From Ascaris suum (Eukaryota > Nematoda > Chromadorea > Rhabditida > Ascarididae), in assembly GCA_013433145.1 (NCBI GenBank), contig CM024184.1:1798137-1862136 (forward strand): a DNA stretch of 64,000 nt, given 5' to 3'. The translations under genes and the position numbers were made by a program. The notes beneath the pieces were generated by a model. That model saw only the letters and a program-made list of their open reading frames with translations, was not told where the DNA came from and searched no databases. Below are positions 28,901 to 52,485 of this stretch, in pieces (within the stretch, counting starts at the first letter, position 1; every line of letters begins with the position of its first letter).

Positions 28901-28999
28901 AAGAAGATGCAAACAACTCTTAATGGACAACCGTCTGTTCATAATCCACCTTGTCTCAATCAGCAAACCATTTCTGCATCACACATTCATAAACTGTAA
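15290..28999 (+). CDS. CREB3-family (CREB3L/OASIS-like) bZIP transcription factor
   Basis: Six exons fit in phase: 15290-15569, 26758-26904, 27545-27684, 28118-28264, 28479-28580 and 28856-28999, 960 bp or 319 aa plus TAA. Acceptors and donors are AG/GT throughout. The N-terminal half is acidic then Ser/Thr/Pro-rich, with an IKREP motif near residue 86 (possible SUMO site) and a SPSPPSSD stretch after residue 140. Exon 4 holds the family's pre-basic segment ([21 protein letters not shown] region). Exon 5 gives the basic region [15 protein letters not shown] (about 237-251). A leucine zipper follows with heptad positions L255, Y262, L269, L276, L283, M290. This order is diagnostic of CREB3/CREB3L proteins, which normally sit in the ER membrane and act after cleavage. 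Odd: the protein ends about 25 polar residues after the zipper, with no transmembrane segment. The start ATG at 15290 is preceded by TTTATTAG, so trans-splicing or a further 5' exon is possible. Extra exons inside the 11-kb first intron cannot be excluded. Confidence 0.88.
17452..17648 (+). repeat. 42-bp tandem repeat, three good copies and two diverged
   Basis: Unit begins CATATCGTTGCATTCCGCAA and continues with TGAATTCTGCAATAGTATGG. Copies start at 17452, 17494 and 17536, then two weaker ones at about 17578 and 17620. Because the period is a multiple of three, open frames run through on both strands; they are probably not genes. Confidence 0.93.
19108..19175 (+). repeat. short tandem duplication
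   Basis: The block containing TTCTAATATTCTATTGCTGC followed by CAAATGTATT occurs twice in a row, separated by a partial copy. Confidence 0.8.
19618..19659. repeat. short hairpin
   Basis: CTTGAGAATCAGAA is followed after about ten bases by TTCTGATTCTCAACAAG, giving a stem of about 13 bp. Nothing suggests a particular RNA gene. Confidence 0.6.
20851..20965 (+). repeat. 33-bp tandem repeat, 3.5 copies
   Basis: Copies start at 20851, 20884 and 20917, with a half copy at 20950. Each contains AGTTAATTGTAAGG and TTTATATGCAAAT. The last is an octamer-like (ATGCAAAT) site. Confidence 0.95.
26189..26349. promoter_or_regulatory. second cluster of CAGGTA / TACCTG sites
   Basis: CAGGTA at 26189-26194, CAGGTG at 26265-26270, and TACCTG at 26214-26219, 26319-26324, 26332-26337 and 26344-26349: six related E2-box sites in 160 bp, about 400 bp upstream of exon 2 of the CREB3-like gene. 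Function is inferred. Confidence 0.3.
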
Positions 29000-29791
29000 T
29001 CGACTGATCATGAGAACGCATATATCGTTGCATTCCATTGAGAGATTTTTAAAATGATATTCATATATGAGAGGTTTTTATTTCCATTTAAATAATTTAC
29101 CATCGATAGCTATCTGCTTCGTTTAGAAGCAATTAAATTGGGTGTTCTAGGAATAGTTGAGAGATATTAGTTCTTATTTGATATTATTGCGGAAATGTGC
29201 AAGTGTGGTTCGTTTTAGTACTCGTAAACATTTTATTTTTCTCTTTAAATCTATTTTTTTGTGGAGTATATTTTATTCTCCTTTAGTAAATAGACAATTA
29301 TGCAAATTGAACCACGTTTTGTGGAAGAAAATTTTTCAAATAAGCATCAGAAATAGGATTGAGGTGAAAGATGAAGTGGGCGGGGAGGGGAAGGGGGGGG
29401 GGAAGGGAGGGAAGGCGTGGGAGACTAGATGATAATAGTGAACGATGGTTTATATTTATTTGTTTCTATGGAGTTTATTATCGGATATATAGGCATAATT
29501 GTATATGAGTTGCGTTCTCAGAACTGCAATATTAAAATCCCTCCATTAAGTTGCAATACGTATTGCAACACATTCGATATCGTTCAACTTCAAAGTTAAT
29601 CGTTTTAAATAATTTTTCTTTGATTTGTTGAATATCGTTATTGAAAATAATATTCATTATTTCATTCCTTTAGGGTTTTTCATTTTCTTTATAACGTATT
29701 TATTGATTATCTCTTTCGATTTTATGCAATATTTTTAAATGCAAATTGACATTAAATAATCAGTGATATTGTTAAACGAGGTTATGCGATT

Positions 29792-30068
29792 AATTTTTGC
29801 ATATGTAAAAAAATTTTTGCATATGTAAAAAAATTTTTGCATATGTAAAAAATTTTTGCATATGTAAAAAAATTTTTGCATATGTAAAAAAATTTTTGCA
29901 TATATTTTGCATATGTAAAAAAATTTTTGCATATGTAAAAAAATTTTTGCATATGTAAAAAAAATTTTTGCATATGTAAAAAAATTTTTGCATATGTAAA
30001 AAAATTTTTGCATATGTAAAAAAATTTTTGCATATGTAAAAAAATTTTTGCATATGTAAGAAAATTTT
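29792..30068 (+). repeat. tandem array of a 20-bp TTTTTGCATATGTAAAAAAA-type unit, about 14 copies
   Basis: Fourteen occurrences of the TTTGCATATGTAA core can be counted, one of them shortened (near 29900), with the A-run varying by a base or two. Each unit contains a TATGCAAA site on the minus strand overlapping a CATATG E-box. The apparent open frames rich in Phe, Tyr and Lys are repeat artefacts. Confidence 0.97.
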
Positions 30069-30319
30069 TTTTTGGTGAAACTCCTTGCATCATTCTATGA
30101 AATCGTATTTAGAGGGAAATGTTTTTTATAAGTTGCTAAATTATTCGGAATGGTCATTTATAAACGATAAATGTTTAATATGAAGTAAGTTGTGGAGATG
30201 ATTGCTTTGTTTTCGAATTACATAGGTGATGATAGTGATAACATCCGAATACGAGAGAGAAAGAACTGAAACGCTTTCTACGTCAAAATGTCACATATAA
30301 GAGAACTCTAGAAATGGGC

Positions 30320-30375
30320 AGAACAGGGAGAGGGAGGGGGGGGGGGAATTTGGGGGGGGGTAGGGGAGGGGGTTA
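30320..30375 (+). other. G-rich purine tract with quadruplex potential
   Basis: Runs of three to eleven G separated by short A/T spacers (GGGAGAGGGAGGG, then two longer G-runs, then TAGGGGAGGGGG). Four or more G-runs of at least three bases close together meet the usual G-quadruplex pattern. It is the densest of some seventeen such tracts in the window. Confidence 0.7.
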
Positions 30376-33300
30376 GACAGCACTCATTGATGATAATCAA
30401 CATGATACAGGGCTTTTTATATTTGTTTATTTAAGAGAACAGCTGTGATTTTAAAAGTGGTAAGTAATATCGTGATCATTTGTAGTATCGCCTTTCCGTT
30501 TTCAATAATTTTGTGATTTCATATTGTGCCACGTCTCTATTTAATTCTTATCTTTTATCTATTTATGCTAATAATATAATCATATATTCTACATTATAAA
30601 AATTTTCTCTAATTTATTTTCAAGTTTAAGTTATATTCTATCGAACTTAATATGTGTTGCTAATGTGGATTATGATTGTAAAGGGAAAGTGGGAAGACAA
30701 AGATTCTTGCTATCTCCAAAACTGGGCCATTTACTCCTCATCCTAAAGGTACTTCTTATCCCTTCTCTTTAAGCAACATAGTTTGGGTTTACCAAAGTGC
30801 AATGAGTGCTTGGTAATGGGGTTTACCAAGGTTTGAAGTTCAATCAACGTTCCAGCTAACTCTTTACATACTCTTGCCAATGTTTAGTATATAAGAGAGA
30901 AATATTTCCGATTCGGATGGAAGGATCTAGTTTTTAATGTGGACCAGTTCGACTCCGGAGCAGGTGATCACTGCAAGCGATCATTGAAGCGGTGGACCAA
31001 CATGAGAACGACTACCACAAGCGTAATGCCCTCTACTTTCCCTACGTAAGCGCACCAGCACAATATTATAGTCACATATATCAATCTCAGTGTCGCCTTG
31101 TTTCATTCCAAATCGGTGCGGTATTTGTTTATTGGTTACTGGTTTATTTCTGATTATTTATTTACTTATTTATTTATTTATTTATTTATTTTATTATTTA
31201 TTGTGGTCAGATATATTAATAATCGACTGTCACTGTACACTATCGAATGCAACACACAAATCGTGATTATTTTAATAGCGTATTGTGTGTCCAATGATTT
31301 GATGGTGTTGTTTTTTTTTCATTGTTACATTGAATTATTTTATATGCTTCTCGATTGTGTGTTGCATATTTCAAATATTGCAATTTTTTAAAAATTCATA
31401 CACGTTGCAAATTTGTCTAAATATGGGTGGTCTTTTTTTCACTGAATAATTTTTGCAATTTTTACAAAAAATGTATCATTTTATTAGATGCAATTTTTGC
31501 AATTTGTTTTATAATAATAGGAATAAGCGATACATTCATTTGCACTCAATTATATTCAATTTTTATGCTACGTTGAATTCCTCTTCATTTTTTCAGCGTA
31601 TATATTTGGGTATTTCGCGTTTTTTTCTTTAATTCCAAAAAATGCATGATAAGTGACCCATATAATGGATATGTGTTTTTATGTTGATTTATGCCTACGT
31701 ATACACGTTTGTGTATACGTATGTGTGGGCACATTTTTGCCACATTCTATGGGATGATTCGATCTGAGCGAAAACATCGGCAAACTAATTTACAAGTTGA
31801 TTATGATCTTGAGTGCGATGGCCATTAGATAAAATATACAACGAGAACATCGATGGCACTCGAGGACACGCTTGAATCGACCAATTGTGATTTACTTGAG
31901 GGACGAGATTTTACTTGAACTTGAAATATTCGAAGCAGAAAGACACTTGAACCTAGCAATATAAACTATAAGCTAATATATAAATAGTAGCGCAATTTTT
32001 TAAATCATCCATTAGGCTTACTTGTAACATTGGTCTGCAATTATTTCTGAGAATTGCAAATAACATTATTTCTGCTCTCATTGAAGAAATTATTTTTTTT
32101 TCCAGAAATTCCATGAATTTGATCGAGTTGTTTTATCGAGAGTTTTTGGGTCGAGGTTATATCCGCGATAATGAAGTTCAAGTGAAGGTTTATTTATTTA
32201 CATGCACATTGATCATATATATGCGAAAATATCGTTAACAACTCAATAAGTGATTTCGGCGATGATTTTTTGTGGTATAGATTTGAGACTGTAGATTGTG
32301 AAGTTTATTTATTTACTTATTTATTTATTCATTTATTTATTTGTTTCATTAATTATTTATTTATTTGAAAGTGGAAAGACGAGGACATATTGACAAAAAG
32401 CGTTGACGCTCTCGTAGGATGTTCATTTCATGTTCGATTAACCCAGCAGACATAAGCGCAAATACTGCAGAGTTCAAAAGGCACAAAGATCTGTAGTGGC
32501 ACGTTAAGAATTGATGTGGAAACGCTTGTAATGTATGTTGATACCATCAAGCGAATCGATCACATTCACTAAGCGAATTGAGGTCATCGTGAAGATCGTC
32601 GAATACAGAAGCAATTTTCGCGACGGATATTGTGGGAAGGCATGAATGCTGCTTTGATGTAATTTAATAAAATGAGGAATTTGTAGTCGTTACATAGATT
32701 GTGGTGATGCCGTAACGCCATTTGATATTGAAGCGTTACTTGAGCTTGAGCCTCAGGCTTCGATGATCTATAATGACGTCAAGAGATAATCGTCAAACGT
32801 TTATTAAATGACTTCCACAATTCTACAATTTCATTTACATATAATGCACATTAAGGAGATCTAAATTTGAATATTTGAACAAATTTTCTATACTTATTGA
32901 TTCGAATAATTATTCAAATATGCGGCTAATTAGCTAAATCCACATTAAATGCTCAATAGATCAAAGATGCGATCAAATATATCGATTAATATCCATGCAA
33001 AATAAAATTCTTCCATATTAAAGATTTCTTTAAAAGAAAAACAAAGTTACTTATAACTTTTATCGCTAAATACTGATTACTAAATAGATCAATAAAATAG
33101 CGCAATATTGTATCGCTCGAATATTATTTATTTATTTAAAATGATCGCATCATTGAAAATATTTACCACTTATAAAAAACAATATTAACAACAATAAAAA
33201 ATAATAATAAAAATATTAAGTTTTGTAATTATATTCAAATTACATGTTATATTGATCGTTTATAAAATAGTATAATTTATGATCATTATGCTCTAATTAA

Positions 33301-33548
33301 ATCAGCAAATAATTTATTGCGATATGGAGGAATAAAGTGATGTATAGTTATACTGAATTGGCATTCATTGGATTCTTTTGATAGAATGATTTGCGAATTT
33401 GAAGTAAGAATGGCTCATCGTTTTCGCGTCTTTATGATTCATAGTCTATTCTATTACCGCTTTGGTGTCGTCAATCGAAAATGAACTTGAAAAGAAGCTT
33501 CATCAATAGTTTCCTTGTAGAATAGCAATTACGCAATCATTCACATAG

Positions 33549-33698
<150 letters not shown>

Positions 33699-34117
33699 GC
33701 TAGACGTAAACTATTGTCATTCAAGCTTAACAAAAATGAACTTAGCGATTATTCAACTAATCATCTAAATTATTCATTTATTTAATAATAAAATACTCAG
33801 CAATCAGCGCTATATGCGAGAAATGGCATACAAAATATGAATGGGCAAAAAAAACAACTTATTGGAGACGTTGAAATTACTCATATTATATTTATCCATT
33901 TTAATGGATCATCTCACTGATCAAAATTTTTCATTGATAACGCCTCTGATAATTTCGATTTTCCACTAATATTGATATTTAAATAAAATCTATGAATTTG
34001 AATAATTTAAGCGGAAATATCGTTATCATTCTCTGAAATAATTTTCATAAAACTATTCCTACAATAATATAGCCTCATGGCATAGTCTAATGGTGGTCTT
34101 TGGGACGAAGCGGTCGA

Positions 34118-46929
<12,812 letters not shown>

Positions 46930-47039
46930 CGAATCTCTCGCTAAGAGGGGTCATTATTGAGGGTCATTTTTGAATTTAAAACCTTATTTTATTTTATGAT
47001 CATTCAATTTCCTTTAAAAAAAAAGATACGATGCTTCTT

Positions 47040-47045
47040 AATAAA
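47040..47045 (+). other. polyadenylation signal (AATAAA)
   Basis: AATAAA lies about 110 bp after the TAA of the secreted-protein gene and 200 bp before the next ATG, a good place for the end of that transcript. Confidence 0.5.
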
Positions 47046-47245
47046 TATTATCGTTTAGTGTAATTTGGAATGGATGACGGGGGAGGTTATTTGTTGAAGT
47101 TTCGATTTTATTTGATTGATTTAGTATGCTGCAATTAAATTTTGCACATTTCTAATAAGTTCTAATTTTTTCAATATTCATTTGGATTTCCTCTTCTCCC
47201 CTCCTTTTTCACCCAATTCCAGAAAAAAAAATTTGATAGTGAACC

Positions 47246-47475
47246 ATGCCGAAATTTGACGCATTAGAAATAACTCCGATAAGGTTTGAAATATTTTTAT
47301 GCTCTAATCATCATTGAAGAATTTCCTTCTCTGTATTGAATAATTTCGACTCATATGGATGGACGAGATAATTTATAGGCTCAATCGATCAACTTCTAAA
47401 GCATTTCCAAATCTGTTACATCCAAAACTTCTACCAGAATCTCCTTTCGTAGGAAAAGTTGGCGATGATGGTTGA
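47246..47475 (+). CDS. possible two-exon gene for a 44-aa protein
   Basis: Exon 47246-47283 starts ACCATGCCG and ends ATAAG|GTTTGA; exon 47379-47475 follows acceptor TTTATAG and ends in TGA. Together they make 135 bp, 44 aa plus stop, reading MPKFDALEITPIR then LNRSTSKAFPNLLHPK and ending PFVGKVGDDG. The intron is only 95 bp, and the composition is much less A/T-driven than nearby random frames. No domain is recognised. It begins 316 bp after the stop codon of the upstream gene on the same strand, so a downstream position in an operon is conceivable. It could also be part of a longer gene or chance. Confidence 0.35.
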
Positions 47476-50400
47476 GGTTGTACTATGGTGAAGTGTTTGT
47501 TATATTGTGTATATATACCTGCAATATGTATACATTAGAATCTACGTAAGTTTTTCAATATATCTGTTGATGTTATTGTTCTGTGGTCAATTACACATGT
47601 TCTCTTGTATATTTTTGAAAAAAAAAATTTTTTTTTCATTCCTTTTTCGTTAAATAAACTTATTTGCTCTTCTCCAATAAATACTGATCATATTTGCTGC
47701 AGAAAATTTTTTATATTACATTAAAATAATATAAGTTAACGTCATGATGATATATCTGAGCGTTTAATATAGCGCTGTAAAATTCAAAAAATCGAAACAT
47801 GGGAAGAAAGTTTTCGTCTATATACCTTCATTTGTATTGCATAAAAGATAACAAAAAGTGATATGATGTTGATTTGATTATATGTTCACTCTTCTTTTAT
47901 CATTACTATATACCTGTGATATTGACGAAAGTAATAGTTATTTTACTTCTTATCCAAACTTGTTTCTAATTCCAGTCCAATAGCCCGTATTATAGGTGAA
48001 CCTGTGATTCATTTATGAGTTCAACGCACAAATTCCATTATATCTTTTTAATTTCGTTCTTTTTTTCTATGCGCATGGAAAGTTTACCTCTACAAATTTA
48101 CTGTATCTTTGCAGTCGATAATATAGTAATTCGACATCAACTACAGTAATAACTGTTTGCTCTAGAAAGATATGGTAGAGCCAAGAGAGGCGTTATGCTG
48201 ATGAGAGTGGGTTAGGGTATGTAATATTATTTGGGATATTGATGTGAGGCGTCGATTTGTCTGCTTGAATGCCCTTATTGTGCAATAAAGCTTGCCAAAT
48301 TTGCAACAAAAAAAAAGAGAGAGGGAGATTGTCGTATTTTTGGATTGTAATGGGAACGGATCGCCCCATCAACACAAAATGTTCGTTTATATCAGCGACG
48401 CGTTTCTTCGTCGTAAACTTTCGTCGACGATGACAATCACCTTTATAGAATGTTGCTGCACTTCGTAAATTTCATCTTCCAGCATTAAACTCAATTCGAT
48501 TTCGTTGAATAAGTGAATTCAATTCTTTCTTTTTTTTTTTTCTTCAAATAAATAAATTTTATGCAATCTAGAAAAAAAAAAAAAAACTAAAACGAAGGAG
48601 TTTAGCAATTGCTTTTATATTAGTAACAATACGATAGATTATGATCGATGCGGCGTTTTAATCAATCGCAAAAATTCAATTCATGCATTTGTGCGCATAA
48701 ACGATATTTTATGATTTCTGGAAGAGTTTTTTGAATCGCTAATTCTATCATACACCAAATCACAATGTCATATATAAATGTGTTAGAGATCAAACTATCG
48801 AAAAAGACGTTCAAATATTTGCCGAATATTCAAATAATGTTCGAGGAAAATGGAATACGTTTCAAAGTACGATCTAAGAACGAAATTGATCATGGGAAGA
48901 TAATTTTGTCTATTCGCTCTTATACAAATCAATAAACGATCACAGTCGTACTATTGTTGATTAGATTATTTAATATTTACTAGGTTTGCTTTCATTTGAT
49001 ATTTGGATTAGCAAAAATCATTCGTCATACTCTAAAATGCAACAATTTTTGTGTATGCACGTTCGCATATATGTATTTATGTACGCTTCAAAAGAGCGAA
49101 AATGTCATTGCGATTTATCGTCTAAGCAAGTAGAGCGAACCGTGCATATTGACTGAATAATTGAGCACCTTTATAAGATCTGCCTTTCTTGCCTATTTGC
49201 TTAATTAAAATATGCTATTTAGTGCTAAAAAGTGCTTCTTCAATTACATTAAATGCTTCTTCAAATAAAATTTCTAAAATATTACAAACAAACTTACTAC
49301 TTAAAACATTTGCCAAAGGACTTCTAACCATTATTTGTAAGTAGCTGTCACTAAATATAAAAATTACCTCATAAAGAGATTTTTACAATATAATAATAAT
49401 ATTTAAAAAATGCGAGATATTTTACACATTTCAATGAATAAAGTTTCAGACAGTCTCTATTGCAAATTAAAAGCAAATATATTCTATATTTTCTGAGATT
49501 TTTAGCGATTCATAATTGAGGGTGGTAAAGGGGGATGGGAGGTAGAAGAGGCGTCATGTTGATAAAAAATATTCCATTTTAGCGATAGTTATTGGTGAGT
49601 AAGTTAATCAAAGATGCGGTAAATGCGTGTATATCGTCACACAAAAAAAAGAGGCAATTTCACTGCGGGAGATTCCCCTTCATCGTTCAATTTACACATT
49701 CAATCAGTTCGGATCAGTTGACGATGCACACATAAGAAACGACCACGAATTAACCATCGTTAATGATATCGTTGAAATTAACTTCGACAGTCATCTCGTG
49801 CTAATCCCACTTTCCCCTCCCAAATTGTATCGCTATTCTTCATTTAATATACACTCTTTCATTAGGGAATTCAAATAGCTTTTTTATCATTCAATTTATT
49901 TTCCATCCTCGATATAAATAGATAACAATTCCAATAATAATAAATAATATAGAAAATTATAGAGCAATTTATTTATTGTGGTATAAAATTCTCGATTTAT
50001 CGGGCAAAGTTATTGCTCGCTTATATTCCATTTTACATTTATCTCTAAAAAAAAAAAATAAATAAAATACGCTAATTGTGCAGAATATCTACTTCCTATA
50101 ATTAGTTCATTATGCAGAAATTGCATATCACCGTAATGATATTATTAAGCAAACGACATGAAATATGAATAAAAGCCTTAAACTGAACTATGAGCGAAGA
50201 TGTTAGGACGATCTGATTTTGAGTATTCTTTGTTTGTTTTTTTAATACTAACGTTCATGCCACGACAACTCACTCAGTCGCTAGGAGGAGATAAAATGGC
50301 GTACTTAGTGAAAATGAATATAGACAATCAACAGCTGAATTATAAAGCTAGGAAAATATAATAATTCGGCTTATTTATTGAAATATTTCACATTATTCTT

Positions 50401-52485
50401 ATGAAAAATGTTCAATGTGCCGAATATTTTCGTTTAATTTCAATTCATGCGAACAATTTGGGAGCGTTTAATTCGAAAACAATTTTCATCTATTATTTTA
50501 GCTCTTATAAATAAATAAATATATAAAAATAAATAAATAAATAAATAAATAAAAATAAATAAATAAATAAAATAAATAAAAAATAAATAAATAAATAAAT
50601 AAAAACGTTTTTTTTTTGTAACAATGCCGGGAGGACTGTAACAATGTATCAATGATTAGATATAATTACAGCATAAAGCGTCTCATTGAAACGTTTAAAG
50701 GAGGCAGCCGAATTTGAGATCTATATGCGGCGATAAACTTCTATTTAGTTGAAATCAGCAAATACCCAACCTTTTGTTTTCATGAAAATCTCAAATAAAA
50801 AGCAATCGTATTTCCATCAAAGTGACTTAGGAAGCAAGTTGATAACATAATTTCTGAGCCTTAAAAAGCCTTGTAAGCCTTAAAAGCCTTAAAAGCATTA
50901 AAATCCTCAACGTCAAATAAGATGATTGTAATATTCATCGGAATATATTAAGCAATAAAATTTATAATTGAAATTAAATAAATTTAGAGAAGATTTTATT
51001 GTTGGAAAATATGAAGAATTGAAATTAAATCTATGCATATAATAAATTGGAATTAACAATATATGAATTGAATATATGAATTGGAATTGGAACAGAATAT
51101 ATGAAAATTAACAATCATATATCAATCATGAATTTACATTTCAAAACATTTTTAGCATAAATAATTTAAGCGTTTTATTATACGATCAAAATAGCCAATT
51201 TTAATTTAATATTATTTTCCAAGTAAAATTTTTTGAACGATTTATTAAAACATAAAAAATTCTTTAAAAAAAGGTGTTAAAATTTTAAATTCCAATTATA
51301 ATTAATTAAAATTGAAGGAAATTAATTATAGCAATGATTTTACACTATAAAAATATATAGCAACGAAACAATTCGAGCGATAAATTGAAGCAGTAGTGAA
51401 TCTCTTTTATTAATGCAACCGGAAATTTGTAAGTGGAACGAAGAGCGACACAACCGCACAAATTTAATAATCGAATTCAATATTTATTGGCGATTAATTC
51501 ATATAATAAATCAAAATACAATAATTTTACGAGTAAACGAAACGGCGAAGATCGAACGATTAAACAATTCGATCGCATATTTGTGGCGATTAATTTATTT
51601 TATTGACTAATTATTAAATATTGTTATCATTATTAGTATTCTTATTACTATTACTATTACTATTTTTACTGACACAAGCATTTACTTTATGGCTGTTTTC
51701 TAAATTTTTATAAGATCAGAAGTCTTATCATTACTCGAATTTATCTCCTCAATTTCCGATCATTTTCGTGGACTTTTTAGTCCTAAGCGAGATAAATGAA
51801 ATACAAGAAATATTCACATAAATTGTTAGGCAATGCACTTTTTCACTTTTATATTAAGTTGATGAATTTAAATAAGCTTTGGAAACGAAAAATTTTAAAT
51901 TAAGACTAATCGATAGATCGTTCAAATAAATATAAATTCAATAAAAATATAAATTATAGAGTAATCATAAATTAATTCAATATAAATACGATTATAAAAT
52001 ACTAAAAAGCAAAAATTCTTACAAAATAATATTAATGAAAAAGCATTGAATAACAATTTCTTTTAATCGAAACATTTCTCAATTTTGAATAAGATCGATG
52101 TGAATACGAAAGAGAATAGGCATAGGCATAAATCCAGATAGGATTGTTTTGAAGTGAATGACACCCGAGTGGTAATTACTCATGTGGGATGATCTCAGTA
52201 GGGGTCGAATTCAACACCACGGGGTTCCTAACACCCATATTTTAGCACACACACTAATCGAATACCGTAGCCAAACGTTGCCACGCTCGCATCAATACGT
52301 ACGCATTTAGCAGCAACAACGATTCGTTAGAATTGTCGCGTTAGCACCGCCCATTTTCCATTTCAACGAGGTATTTGCAAGCGTTCAATTTGTGTGGAGA
52401 AGCGCCTCTCAAATCTTGTTTGTTCATCGCCTATACTCAATAAGGAAATATATTGTTTGGTACCTGTTTTATTGTACAACGAGAA
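47476..52485. other. intergenic AT-rich region
   Basis: No supported gene. It contains AAAT-type simple repeats (50515-50605), scattered AATAAA signals after the small gene (near 47653 and 47680), a Leu/Ile-type AT-rich frame at 51413-51610 with no recognised similarity, and an 84-codon frame at 49627-49878 that lacks an ATG start. The last 300 bases before 52486 are less AT-rich and probably include the promoter and 5' leader of the forkhead gene. Confidence 0.5.
50515..50605 (+). repeat. (AAAT)n simple repeat
   Basis: AAATAAAT units with a few expansions of the A-run. Confidence 0.95.

Noticed and set aside
29735..30093. Three overlapping open frames rich in Lys, Phe, Tyr and Cys
   Set aside because: Produced by the 20-bp tandem array, open in all three minus frames.
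49627..49878. 84-codon plus-strand open frame
   Set aside because: Starts at GTG, no ATG, no domain; possible exon but no evidence of partners.
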